NCBI RefSeq assembly: GCF_029227915.1
Contig: NC_079888.1
Span: 24,780,001 to 24,844,000 of the forward strand
Reading direction: 5' to 3'
DNA length: 64,000 nucleotides
From: Hydractinia symbiolongicarpus
Taxonomy: Eukaryota; Cnidaria; Hydrozoa; Anthoathecata; Hydractiniidae
Position 1 is the first letter of the stretch; every line of letters begins with the position of its first letter. Under the pieces are notes generated by a model. The model did no database searches. It saw nothing but the letters and a program-made list of their open reading frames with translations, and was not told where the DNA came from. The position numbers and the translations under genes were made by a program. Below, piece by piece: positions 25,311 to 38,400 of the stretch.

Positions 25311-28300
25311 TCACCACTAAAACGCATGAGACTTGTAGTTTTTAAAAATGTTTTCATTTTTGATGAGACGCTGAATAAAAGAAGTTTACTCGCCGGCAAA
25401 CCAAAACCTGCGATTTCCCGTAAATCATGGAGTCGGCCCGTATAGTCAAAAGTATACAAAGAAAGTACCCAGGGAGTAAACTCATTTCCCAAACGATTTT
25501 TTAAATTATTATTTCACCACTAAAGCGCATGAGACTTGTAGTTTTCAAGAATGTTTTCATTTTTGATGAGACGCTGAATAAAAGCAGTTTAATCGCCGGC
25601 AAACGAAAACCTGCGATTTCCCGTAAATCCCGGACTCGGCCCGTATAGTCAAAAGTATACAAAGAAAGTACCCAGGGAGTAAACTCATTTCCAGAACGAT
25701 TTTTTAAATTATTTTTTCACCACTAAAACGCATAAGACTTGTAGTTTTTAAAAATGTTTTCATTTTTAATGAGACGCTGAAGAAAAGAAGTTTAATCGCC
25801 GGCAAACGAAAACCCGCGATTTCCCGTAGATCCCGGGCTTGGCCCGTATAGTCAAAAGTATACAAAGAAAGTACCCAGGGAGTAAACTCATTTCCCGAAC
25901 GATTTTTAAAATTACTTTTTCACCACTAAAACGCATGAGACTTGTCTTTTTTAAAAATGTTTTCATTTTTGATGAGACGCTGAATAAAAGAGGTTTAATC
26001 GCCGGCAAACGAAAACCTCCGATTTCCCGTAAATCCCGGCTTGGCCCGTATAGTCAAAAGTATACAAAGAAAGTACCCAGGGAGTAAACTCATTTCCCGA
26101 ACGATTTTTTAAATTTTTTTTTCACCACTAAAACGCATGAGACTTGTAGTTTTCAAAAATGTTTTCATTTTTGATGAGACGCTGAATAAAAGAAGTTTAA
26201 TCGCCGGCAAACGAAAACCCGCGATTTCCCGTAAATCCCGGCTTGGCCCGTATAGTCAAAAGTATACAAAGAAAGTACCCAGGGAGTAAACTCATTTCCC
26301 GAACGATTTTTAAAATTACTTTTTCACCACTAAAACGCATGAGACTTGTCTTTTTTAAAAATGTTTTCATTTTTGATGAGACGCTGAATAAAAGAGGTTT
26401 AATCGCCGGCAAACGAAAACCTGCGATTTCCCGTAAATCCCGGACTCGGCCCGTATAGTCAAAAGTACACAAAGAAAGTACCCAGGGTGTAAACTCATTT
26501 CCCGAACGATTTTTTAAATTACTTTTTCACCACTAAAACGCATGAGACTTGTAGTTTTTAAAAATGTTTTCATTTTTGATGGGACTCTGAATAAAAGAAG
26601 TTTAATCGCCGGCAAACGAAATCCCGCGACTTCCCGTAAATCCCGGACTCGGCCCGTATAGTCAAAAGTATACAAAGAAAGTTCCCAGGGAGTAAACTCA
26701 TTTCCCGAACGATTTTTTAAATTATTTTTTCACCACTAAAACGCATGAGACTTGTAGTTTTCAAAAATGTTTTCATTTTTGATGAGACGCTGAATAAAAG
26801 AAGTTTAATCGCCGCAAACGAAAACCTGCGATTTCCCGTAAATCCCGGACTCGGCCCGTATAGTCAAAAGTATACAAAGAAAGTACCCGGGGTGTAAACT
26901 CATTTCCCGAACGATTTTTTAAATTATTATTTCACCACTAAAACGCATGAGACTTGTAGTTTTCAAAAATGTTTTCATTTTTGATGAGACGCTTAATGAA
27001 AGAGGTTTAATCGCCGGCAAACGAAAACCCGCGATTTCCCGTAAATCCCGGACTCGGCCTGTAAAGTCAAAAGTATATAAAGAAAGTACCCAGGGAGTAA
27101 ACTCATTTCCCGTACGATATTTTAATTCATTTTTTCACCACTAAAACGCATGAGACTTGTAGTTTTCAAAAATGTTTTCATTTTTGATGAGACGCTGAAT
27201 AAAAGAAGCTTAATCGCCGGCAAACGAAAACCTGCGATTTCCCGTAAATCCCGGACTCGACCTGTATAGTCAAAAGTATACAAAGAAAGTACCCAGGGTG
27301 TAAACTCATTTCTCGAACGATTTTTTAAATTATTTTTTCACCACTAAAGCCCATGAGACTTGTAGTTTTTAAAAATGTTTTCATTTTTGATGAGACGCTG
27401 AATAAAAGAAGTTTAATCGCCGGCAAACGAAAACCCGCGATTTCCCGTAAATCCCGGCTTGGCCCGTATAGTCAAAAGTATACAAAGAAAGTACCCAGGG
27501 AGTAAACTCATTTCCCGAACGATTTTTAAAATTACTTTTTCACCACTAAAACGCATGAGACTTGTCTTTTTTAAAAATGTTTTCATTTTTGATGAGACGC
27601 TGAATAAAAGAGGTTTAATCGCCGGCAAACGAAAACCTGCGATTTCCCGTAAATCCCGGACTCGGCCCGTATAGTCAAAAGTACACAAAGAAAGTACCCA
27701 GGGTGTAAACTCATTTCCCGAACGATTTTTTAAATTACTTTTTCACCACTAAAACGCATGAGACTTGTAGTTTTTAAAAATGTTTTCATTTTTGATGAGA
27801 CGCTGAATAAAAGAAGTTTACTCGCCGGCAAACCAAAACCTGCGATTTCCCGTAAATCATGGAGTCGGCCCGTATAGTCAAAAGTATACAAAGAAAGTAC
27901 CCAGGGAGTAAACTCATTTCCCAAACGATTTTTTAAATTATTATTTCACCACTAAAGCGCATGAGACTTGTAGTTTTCAAGAATGTTTTCATTTTTGATG
28001 AGACGCTGAATAAAAGCAGTTTAATCGCCGGCAAACGAAAACCTGCGATTTCCCGTAAATCCCGGACTCGGCCCGTATAGTCAAAAGTATACAAAGAAAG
28101 TACCCAGGGAGTAAACTCATTTCCAGAACGATTTTTTAAATTATTTTTTCACCACTAAAACGCATAAGACTTGTAGTTTTTAAAAATGTTTTCATTTTTA
28201 ATGAGACGCTGAAGAAAAGAAGTTTAATCGCCGGCAAACGAAAACCCGCGATTTCCCGTAGATCCCGGGCTTGGCCCGTATAGTCAAAAGTATACAAAGA

Positions 28301-29845
28301 AAGTACCCAGGGAGTAAACTCATTTCCCGAACGATTTTTAAAATTACTTTTTCACCACTAAAACGCATGAGACTTGTCTTTTTTAAAAATGTTTTCATTT
28401 TTGATGAGACGCTGAATAAAAGAGGTTTAATCGCCGGCAAACGAAAACCTCCGATTTCCCGTAAATCCCGGCTTGGCCCGTATAGTCAAAAGTATACAAA
28501 GAAAGTACCCAGGGAGTAAACTCATTTCCCGAACGATTTTTTAAATTTTTTTTTCACCACTAAAACGCATGAGACTTGTAGTTTTCAAAAATGTTTTCAT
28601 TTTTGATGAGACGCTGAATAAAAGAAGTTTAATCGCCGGCAAACGAAAACCCGCGATTTCCCGTAAATCCCGGCTTGGCCCGTATAGTCAAAAGTATACA
28701 AAGAAAGTACCCAGGGAGTAAACTCATTTCCCGAACGATTTTTAAAATTACTTTTTCACCACTAAAACGCATGAGACTTGTCTTTTTTAAAAATGTTTTC
28801 ATTTTTGATGAGACGCTGAATAAAAGAGGTTTAATCGCCGGCAAACGAAAACCTGCGATTTCCCGTAAATCCCGGACTCGGCCCGTATAGTCAAAAGTAC
28901 ACAAAGAAAGTACCCAGGGTGTAAACTCATTTCCCGAACGATTTTTTAAATTACTTTTTCACCACTAAAACGCATGAGACTTGTAGTTTTTAAAAATGTT
29001 TTCATTTTTGATGAGACGCTGAATAAAAGAAGTTTACTCGCCGGCAAACCAAAACCTGCGATTTCCCGTAAATCATGGAGTCGGCCCGTATAGTCAAAAG
29101 TATACAAAGAAAGTACCCAGGGAGTAAACTCATTTCCCAAACGATTTTTTAAATTATTATTTCACCACTAAAGCGCATGAGACTTGTAGTTTTCAAGAAT
29201 GTTTTCATTTTTGATGAGACGCTGAATAAAAGCAGTTTAATCGCCGGCAAACGAAAACCTGCGATTTCCCGTAAATCCCGGACTCGGCCCGTATAGTCAA
29301 AAGTATACAAAGAAAGTACCCAGGGAGTAAACTCATTTCCAGAACGATTTTTTAAATTATTTTTTCACCACTAAAACGCATAAGACTTGTAGTTTTTAAA
29401 AATGTTTTCATTTTTAATGAGACGCTGAAGAAAAGAAGTTTAATCGCCGGCAAACGAAAACCCGCGATTTCCCGTAGATCCCGGGCTTGGCCCGTATAGT
29501 CAAAAGTATACAAAGAAAGTACCCAGGGAGTAAACTCATTTCCCGAACGATTTTTAAAATTACTTTTTCACCACTAAAACGCATGAGACTTGTCTTTTTT
29601 AAAAATGTTTTCATTTTTGATGAGACGCTGAATAAAAGAGGTTTAATCGCCGGCAAACGAAAACCTCCGATTTCCCGTAAATCCCGGCTTGGCCCGTATA
29701 GTCAAAAGTATACAAAGAAAGTACCCAGGGAGTAAACTCATTTCCCGAACGATTTTTTAAATTTTTTTTTCACCACTAAAACGCATGAGACTTGTAGTTT
29801 TCAAAAATGTTTTCATTTTTGATGAGACGCTTAATGAAAGAGGTT
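24165..29845 (+). repeat. HOR block: 12-mer of 2432 bp x2 with nested 6-mer of 1216 bp
   Basis: About 24165-26590 matches about 26597-29020 at an offset of 2432 bp, shown by C units at 24515 and 26947 and the private GTTCCCAGGGAG at 24249 and 26681. Inside, a 1216-bp 6-mer starts at 24981, 26197 (cut off after about 26575), 27413 and 28629. A unique GATGGGACTCTG at about 26578 marks the interrupted copy. By eye the copies are nearly identical, so this looks like the most recently amplified part of the window. Confidence 0.87.
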
Positions 29846-30848
29846 TAATCGCCGGCAAACGAAAACCCGCGATTTCCCGTAAATCCCGGACTCGGCCTGT
29901 AAAGTCAAAAGTATATAAAGAAAGTACCCAGGGAGTAAACTCATTTCCCGAACGATATTTTAATTCATTTTTTCACCACTAAAACGCATGAGACTTGTAG
30001 TTTTCAAAAATGTTTTCATTTTTGATGAGACGCTGAATAAAAGAAGTTTAATCGCCGGCAAACGAAAACCCGCGATTTCCAGTAAATCCCGGCTTGGCCC
30101 GTATAGTCAAAAGTATACAAAGAAAGTACCCAGGGAGTAAACTCATTTCCCGAACGATTTTTAAAATTACTTTTTCACCACTAAAACGCATGAGACTTGT
30201 CTTTTTTAAAAATGTTTTCATTTTTGATGAGACGCTGAATAAAAGAGGTTTAATCGCCGGCAAACGAAAACCTCCGATTTCCCGTAAATCCCGGCTTGGC
30301 CCGTATAGTCAAAAGTATACAAAGAAAGTACCCAGGGAGTAAACTCATTTCCCGAACGATTTTTTAAATTTTTTTTTCACCACTAAAACGCATGAGACTT
30401 GTAGTTTTCAAAAATGTTTTCATTTTTGATGAGACGCTTAATGAAAGAGGTTTAATCGCCGGCAAACGAAAACCCGCGATTTCCCGTAAATCCCGGACTC
30501 GGCCTGTAAAGTCAAAAGTATATAAAGAAAGTACCCAGGGAGTAAACTCATTTCCCGAACGATATTTTAATTCATTTTTTCACCACTAAAACGCATGAGA
30601 CTTGTAGTTTTCAAAAATGTTTTCATTTTTGATGAGACGCTGAATAAAAGAAGTTTAATCGCCGGCAAACGAAAACCCGCGATTTCCAGTAAATCCCGGC
30701 TTGGCCCGTATAGTCAAAAGTATACAAAGAAAGTACCCAGGGAGTAAACTCATTTCCCGAACGATTTTTAAAATTACTTTTTCACCACTAAAACGCATGA
30801 GACTTGTCTTTTTTAAAAATGTTTTCATTTTTGATGAGACGCTGAATA
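29487..30848 (+). repeat. HOR block: trimer of 607 bp, about 2.2 copies
   Basis: 29487-30093 and 30094-30700 match at an offset of 607 bp, each with D, C and A-type units and a shared private GATTTCCAGTAAATCCC near 30077 and 30684. A partial third copy continues to about 30848. It then switches from D sequence to a GTTTACTCGCC unit, which by chance opens a 102-codon minus-strand frame at 30655-30963. Confidence 0.88.
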
Positions 30849-32244
30849 AAAGAAGTTTACTCGCCGGCAAACGAAAACCTGCGATTTCCCGTAAATCATG
30901 GAGTCGGCCCGTATAGTCAAAAGTATACAAAGAAAGTACCCAGGGAGTAAACTCATTTCCCAAACGATTTTTTAAATTATTATTTCACCACTAAAGCGCA
31001 TGAGACTTGTAGTTTTCAAGAATGTTTTCATTTTTGATGAGACGCTGAATAAAAGCAGTTTAATCGCCGGCAAACGAAAACCTGCGATTTCCCGTAAATC
31101 CCGGACTCGGCCCGTATAGTCAAAAGTATACAAAGAAAGTACCCAGGGAGTAAACTCATTTCCAGAACGATTTTTTAAATTATTTTTTCACCACTAAAAC
31201 GCATAAGACTTGTAGTTTTTAAAAATGTTTTCACTTTTAATGAGACGCTGAAGAAAAGAAGTTTAATCGCCGGCAAACGAAAACCCGCGATTTCCTGTAG
31301 ATCCCGGGCTTGGCCCGTATAGTCAAAAGTATACAAAGAAAGTACCCAGGGAGTAAAATCATTTCCCGAACGATTTTTAAAATTACTTTTTCACCACTAA
31401 AACGCATGAAACTTGTCTTTTTTAAAAATGTTTTCATTTTTGATGAGACGCTGAATAAAAGAGGTTTAATCGCCGGCAAACGAAAACCTGCGATTTCCCG
31501 TAAATCCCGGACTTGGCCCGTATAGTCAAAAGTATACAAAGAAAGTACCCAGGGTGTAAACTCATTTCCCGAACGATTTTTTAAATTATTTTTTCACCAC
31601 TAAAACGCATGAGACTTGTAGTTTTTAAAAATGTTTTCATTTTTGATGAGACGCTGAATAAAAGAAGTTTAATCGCCGGTAAACGAAAACCCGCGATTTC
31701 CCGTAAATCCCGTACTCGGCCCGTATAGTCAAAAGTATACAAAGAAAGTACCAAGTGAGTAAACTCATTTCCCTAACGAATTTTTAAATTATTTTTTTAC
31801 CACTAAAACGCATGAGACTTGTAGTTTTCAAAAATGTTTTCATTTTTGATGAGACGCTAAATAAAAGAAGTTTAATCGCCGGCAAACGAAAACCTGCGAT
31901 TTCCCGTAAATCCCGGACTCAGCCCGTATAGTCAAAAGTATACAAAGAGAGTACCCACGGTGTAAACTAATTTCCCGAACGATTTTTTAAAATATTTTTT
32001 CACCACTAAAACGCATGAGACTTGTAGTTTTCAAAAATGTTTTCATTTTTGATGAGACGCTGAATAAAAGAAACTTAATCGCCTGCAAACGAAAACCTGC
32101 GACTTCCCGTTAATCCCGGACTCGGCCCGTATAGTCAAAAGTATACAAAGAAAGTACCCAGGGAGTAAACTCATTTCCCGAACGATTTTTTAAATTATTT
32201 TTTCACCACTAAAACGCATGAGACTTGTAGTTTTTAAAAATGTT
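30849..32244 (+). repeat. Satellite segment duplicated from the 5090-6400 region
   Basis: This stretch keeps a constant 25756-bp offset to about 5090-6400. Shared markers are GTTTACTCGCC with AATCATGGAGTCGG, CAAGAATG, CATAAGACTTG, GAAGAAAAG, CGCCGGTAAACG, TACCAAGTGAG and CCCACGGTG. Small private changes such as TTTCCTGTAGATC (31294) and GCATGAAACTTG (31403) show it is not an exact copy. Confidence 0.83.
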
Positions 32245-35200
32245 CTCATTTTTAATGAGACGCTGAAGAAAAGAAGTTTAATCGCCGGCAAACGAAAACC
32301 CGCGATTTCCCGTAGATCCCGGGCTTGGCCCGTATAGTCAAAAGTATACAAAGAAAGTACCCAGGGAGTAAACTCATTTCCCGAACGATTTTTAAAATTA
32401 CTTTTTCACCACTAAAACGCATGAGACTTGTCTTTTTTAAAAATGTTTTCATTTTTGATGAGACGCTAAATAAAAGAGGTTTAATCGCCGGCAAACGAAA
32501 ACCTGCGATTTCCCGTAAATCCCGGCTTGGCCCGTATAGTCAAAAGTATACAAAGAAAGTGCCCGGGGAGTAAACTCATTTCCCGAACGATTTTTTAAAT
32601 TTTTTTTTCACCACTAAAACGCATGAGACTTGTAGTTTTCAAAAATGTTTTCATTTTTGATGAGACGCTTAATGAAAGAGGTTTAATCGCCGGCAAACGG
32701 AAACCCGCGATTTCCCGTAAATCCCGGACTCGGCCTGTGAAGTCAAAAGTATATAAAGAAAGTACCCAGGGAGTAAACTCATTTCCCGAACGATATTTTA
32801 ATTCATTTTTTCACCACTAAAACGCATGAGACTTGTAGTTTTCAAAAATGTTTTCATTTTTGATGAGACGCTGAATAAAAGAAGCTTAATCGCCGGCAAA
32901 CGAAAACCTGCGATTTCCCGTAAATCCCGGACTCGGCCTGTATAGTCAAAAGTATACAAAGAAAGTACCCAGGGTGTAAACTCATTTCTCGAACGATTTT
33001 TTAAATTATTTTGTCACCACTAAAGCCCATGAGACTTGTAGTTTTTAAAAATGTTTTCATTTTTGATGAGACGCTGAATAAAAGAAGTTTAATCGCCGGC
33101 AAACGAAAACCCGCGATTTCCCGTAAATCCCGGCTTGGCCCGTATAGTCAAAAGTATACAAAGAAAGTACCCAGGGAGTAAACTCATTTCCCGAACGATT
33201 TTTAAAATTACTTTTTCACCACTAAAACGCATGAGACTTGTCTTTTTTAAAAATGTTTTCATTTTTGATGAGACGCTGAATAAAAGAAGTTTAATCGCCG
33301 GCAAACGAAAACCCGCGATTTCCCGTAAATCCCGGCTTGGCCCGTATAGTCAAAAGTATACAAAGAAAGTACCCAGTGAGTAAACTCATTTCCCGAACGT
33401 ATTTTTAAATTATTTTTTCACCACCAAAACGCATGAGACTTGTAGTTCTCAGAAATGTTTTCATTTTTGATGAGACGCTTAATGAAAGTGGTTTAATCGC
33501 CGGCAAACGAAAACCCGCCATTTCCCGTAAACCCCGGACTCGGCCCGCATAGTCAAAAGAATACAAAGAAAGTACCCAGAGTGTAAACTCATTTCCCGAA
33601 CGATTTTTTAAATTATTATTTCACCACTAAAGCCCATGACACTTGTAGTATTTAAAAATATTTTCATTTTTGATGAGATGCTGAATAAAAGAAGTTTAAT
33701 CGCCGGCAAACGAAAACCTGCGATTTCCCGTAAATCCCGGACTCGGCCCGTATAGTCAAAAGTATACAAAGAAAGTACCCGGGGTGTAAACTCATTTCCC
33801 GAACGATTTTTTAAATTATTATTTCACCACTAAAGCCCATGAGACTTGTAGTTTTTAAAAATGTTTTCATTTTTAATGAGACGCTGAAGAAAAGAAGTTT
33901 AATCGCCGGCAAACGAAAACCCGCGATTTCCCGTAGATCCCGGGCTTGGCCCGTATAGTCAAAAGTATACAAAGAAAGTACCCAGGGAGTAAACTCATTT
34001 CCCGAACGATTTTTAAAATTACTTTTTCACCACTAAAACGCATGAGACTTGTCTTTTTTAAAAATGTTTTCATTTTTGATGAGACGCTGAATAAAAGAGG
34101 TTTAATCGCCGGCAAACGAAAACCTGCGATTTCCCGTAAATCCCGGCTTGGCCCGTATAGTCAAAAGTATACAAAGAAAGTGCCCGGGGAGTAAACTCAT
34201 TTCCCGAACGATTTTTTAAATTTTTTTTTCACCACTAAAACGCATGAGACTTGTAGTTTTCAAAAATGTTTTCATTTTTGATGAGACGCTTAATGAAAGA
34301 GGTTTAATCGCCGGCAAACGGAAACCCGCGATTTCCCGTAAATCCCGGACTCGGCCTGTGAAGTCAAAAGTATATAAAGAAAGTACCCAGGGAGTAAACT
34401 CATTTCCCGAACGATATTTTAATTCATTTTTTCACCACTAAAACGCATGAGACTTGTAGTTTTCAAAAATGTTTTCATTTTTGATGAGACGCTGAATAAA
34501 AGAAGCTTAATCGCCGGCAAACGAAAACCTGCGATTTCCCGTAAATCCCGGACTCGGCCTGTATAGTCAAAAGTATACAAAGAAAGTACCCAGGGTGTAA
34601 ACTCATTTCTCGAACGATTTTTTAAATTATTTTGTCACCACTAAAGCCCATGAGACTTGTAGTTTTTAAAAATGTTTTCATTTTTGATGAGACGCTGAAT
34701 AAAAGAAGTTTAATCGCCGGCAAACGAAAACCCGCGATTTCCCGTAAATCCCGGCTTGGCCCGTATAGTCAAAAGTATACAAAGAAAGTACCCAGGGAGT
34801 AAACTCATTTCCCGAACGATTTTTAAAATTACTTTTTCACCACTAAAACGCATGAGACTTGTCTTTTTTAAAAATGTTTTCATTTTTGATGAGACGCTGA
34901 ATAAAAGAAGTTTAATCGCCGGCAAACGAAAACCCGCGATTTCCCGTAAATCCCGGCTTGGCCCGTATAGTCAAAAGTATACAAAGAAAGTACCCAGTGA
35001 GTAAACTCATTTCCCGAACGTATTTTTAAATTATTTTTTCACCACCAAAACGCATGAGACTTGTAGTTCTCAGAAATGTTTTCATTTTTGATGAGACGCT
35101 TAATGAAAGTGGTTTAATCGCCGGCAAACGAAAACCCGCCATTTCCCGTAAACCCCGGACTCGGCCCGCATAGTCAAAAGAATACAAAGAAAGTACCCAG

Positions 35201-35475
35201 AGTGTAAACTCATTTCCCGAACGATTTTTTAAATTATTATTTCACCACTAAAGCCCATGACACTTGTAGTATTTAAAAATATTTTCATTTTTGATGAGAT
35301 GCTGAATAAAAGAAGTTTAATCGCCGGCAAACGAAAACCTGCGATTTCCCGTAAATCCCGGACTCGGCCCGTATAGTCAAAAGTATACAAAGAAAGTACC
35401 CGGGGTGTAAACTCATTTCCCGAACGATTTTTTAAATTATTATTTCACCACTAAAGCCCATGAGACTTGTAGTTT
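32245..35475 (+). repeat. HOR block: 8-mer of 1621 bp, two copies
   Basis: About 32245-33860 and 33866-35475 match at an offset of 1621 bp: C units at 32623 and 34244, D units near 33135 and 34756, F heads at 33636 and 35257. Private shared variants are GTGCCCGGGGAG, CAAACGGAAACCC, CCTGTGAAGTC and ATTTTGTCACC. The unit near 33834-33880 is the junction hybrid, with an F-neighbour head running into TTTTTAATGAGACGCTGAAG. Confidence 0.88.
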
Positions 35476-38400
35476 ATAAAAATGTTTTCATTTTTGATGA
35501 GACGCTTAATAAAAGAGGTTTAATCGCCGGCAAACGAAATCCCGCGATTTCCCGTAAATCCTGGGCTTGGCCCGTATAGTCGAATGTATACAAAGAAAGT
35601 ACCCAGGAAGTAAACTCATTTCCCGAACGATTTTTTAATTTTTTTTTTCACCGCTAAAACGCATGAGGCTTGTAGTTTTCAAAAATGGTTTCATTTTTGA
35701 TGAGACGCTGAATAAAAGAAGTTTAATCGCCGCAAACGAAAACCTGCGATTTCCCGTAAATCCCGGACTCGGCCCGTATAGTCAAAAGTATACAAAGAAA
35801 GTACCCGGGGTGTAAACTCATTTCCCGAACGATTTTTTAAATTATTATTTCACCACTAAAGCCCATGAGACTTGTAGTTTTCAAAAATGTTTTCATTTTT
35901 GATGAGACGCTAAATAAAAGAAGTTTAATCGCCGGCAAACGAAAACCTGCGATTTCCCGTAAATCCCGGACTCAGCCCGTATAGTCAAAAGTATACAAAG
36001 AGAGTACCCACGGTGTAAACTAATTTCCCGAACGATTTTTTAAATTATTTTTTCACCACTAAAACGCATGAGACTTGTAGTTTTCAAAAATGTTTTCATT
36101 TTTGATGAGACGCTGAATAAAAGAAATTTAATCGCCTGCAAACGAAAACCTGCGACTTCCCGTAAATCCCGGACTCGGCCCGTATAGTCAAAAGTATACA
36201 AAGAAAGTACCCAGGGAGTAAACTCATTTCCCAAACGATTTTTTAAATTATTATTTCACCACTAAAGCCCATGAGACTTGTAGTTTTTAAAAATGTTTTC
36301 ATTTTTGATGAGACGCTGAATAAAAGAAGTTTAATCGCCGGCAAACGAAAACCCGCGATTTCCCGTAAATCCCGGACTCGGCCCGTATAGTCAAAAGTAT
36401 ACAAGGAAAGTACCCAGTGAGTAAACGCATTTCCCGAACGTATTTTTAAATTATTTTTTCACCACTAAAACGCATGAGACTTGTAGTTCTCAGAAATGTT
36501 TTCATTTTTGATGAGACGCTTAATGAAAGTGGTTTAATCGCCGGCAAACGAAAACCCGCGATTTCCCGTAAATCCCGGGCTTGGCCCGTATAGTCGAATG
36601 TATACAAAGAAAGTACCCTGTGAGTAAACTCATTTCCAAAACGATTTTTTAAATTATTATTTCACCACTAAAACGCTTGAGACTTGTAGTTTTCAAAAAT
36701 GTTTTCATTTTTGATGAGACGCTGAATAAAAGAAGTTTAATCGCCGGCAAACGAAAACCCTGGATTTCCCGTAAATCCCGGACTCAGCCCGTATAGTCAA
36801 AAGTATACAAGGAAAGTACCCAGTGAGTAAACTCATTTCCCGAGCGAATTTTTAAATTATTTTTTCACCACTAAAACGCATGAGACTTGTAGTTTTCAGA
36901 AATGTTTTCATTTTTGATGAGACGCTTAATGAAAGTGGTTTAATCGCCGGCAAACGAAAACCCGCGATTTCCCGTAAATCTCGGGCTTGGCCCGTATAGT
37001 CGAATGTATACAAAGAAAGTACCCTGTGAGTAAACTCATTTCCAAAACGATTTTTTAAATTATCTTTTCACCACTAAAACGCTTGAGACTTGTAGTTTTC
37101 AAAAATGTTTTCATTTTTGGTGAGACTTTAAATAAAAGAAGTTTAATCGCCGGCAAACGAAAACCCGCCATTTCCCGTAAACCCCGGACTCGGCCCGTAT
37201 AGTCAAAAGTATACAAAGAAAGTACCCAGGGAGTAAACTCATTTCCCAAACGATTTTTTAAATTATTATTTCACCACTAAAGCCCATGAGACTTGTAGTT
37301 TTTAAAAATGTTTTCATTTTTGATGAGACGCTGAATAAAAGAAGTTTAATCGCCGGCAAACGAAAACCCGCGATTTCCCGTAAATCCCGGACTCGGCCCG
37401 TATAGTCAAAAGTATACAAGGAAAGTACCCAGTGAGTAAACTCATTTCCCGAACGTATTTTTAAATTATTTTTTCACCACTAAAACGCATGAGACTTGTA
37501 GTTCTCAGAAATGTTTTCATTTTTGATGAGACGCTTAATGAAAGTGGTTTAATCGCCGGCAAACGAAAACCCGCCATTTCCCGTAAACCCCGGACTCGGC
37601 CCGCATAGTCAAAAGAATACAAAGAAAGTACCCAGAGTGTAAACTCATTTCCCGAACGATTTTTTAAATTATTATTTCACCACTAAAACCCATGACACTT
37701 GTAGTATTTAAAAATATTTTCATTTTTGATGAGATGCTGAATAAAAGAAGTTTAATCGCCGGCAAACGAAAACCTGCGATTTCCCGTAAATCCCGGACTC
37801 GGCCCGTATAGTCAAAAGTATACAAAGAAAGTACCCGGGGTGTAAACTCATTTCCCGAACGATTTTTTAAATTATTATTTCACCACTAAAGCCCATGAGA
37901 CTTGTAGTTTATAAAAATGTTTTCATTTTTGATGAGACGCTTAATAAAAGAGGTTTAATCGCCGGCAAACGAAATCCCGCGATTTCCCGTAAATCCTGGG
38001 CTTGGCCCGTATAGTCGAATGTATACAAAGAAAGTACCCAGGAAGTAAACTCATTTCCCGAACGATTTTTTAAATTTTTTTTTCACCGCTAAAACGCATG
38101 AGGCTTGTAGTTTTCAAAAATGGTTTCATTTTTGATGAGACGCTGAATAAAAGAAGTTTAATCGCCGGCAAACGAAAACCTGCGATTTCCCGTAAATCCC
38201 GGACTCGGCCCGTATAGTCAAAAGTATACAAAGAAAGTACCTGGGGTGTAAACTCATTTCCCGAACGATTTTTAAATTATTATTTCACCACTAAAGCCCA
38301 TGAGACTTGCAGTATTTAAAAATATTTTCATTTTTGATGAGACGCTGAATAAAAGAAGTTTAATCGCCGGCAAACGAAAACTTGCGACTTCCCGTAAATC

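Noticed and set aside
24165-29028. Near-identical 2432-bp copies as a plain assembly artefact
   Set aside because: Private differences (for example GATGGGACTCTG at about 26578 against normal sequence in the other copies) and many different block lengths argue for real structure. This cannot be settled without reads, so it stays a caveat.
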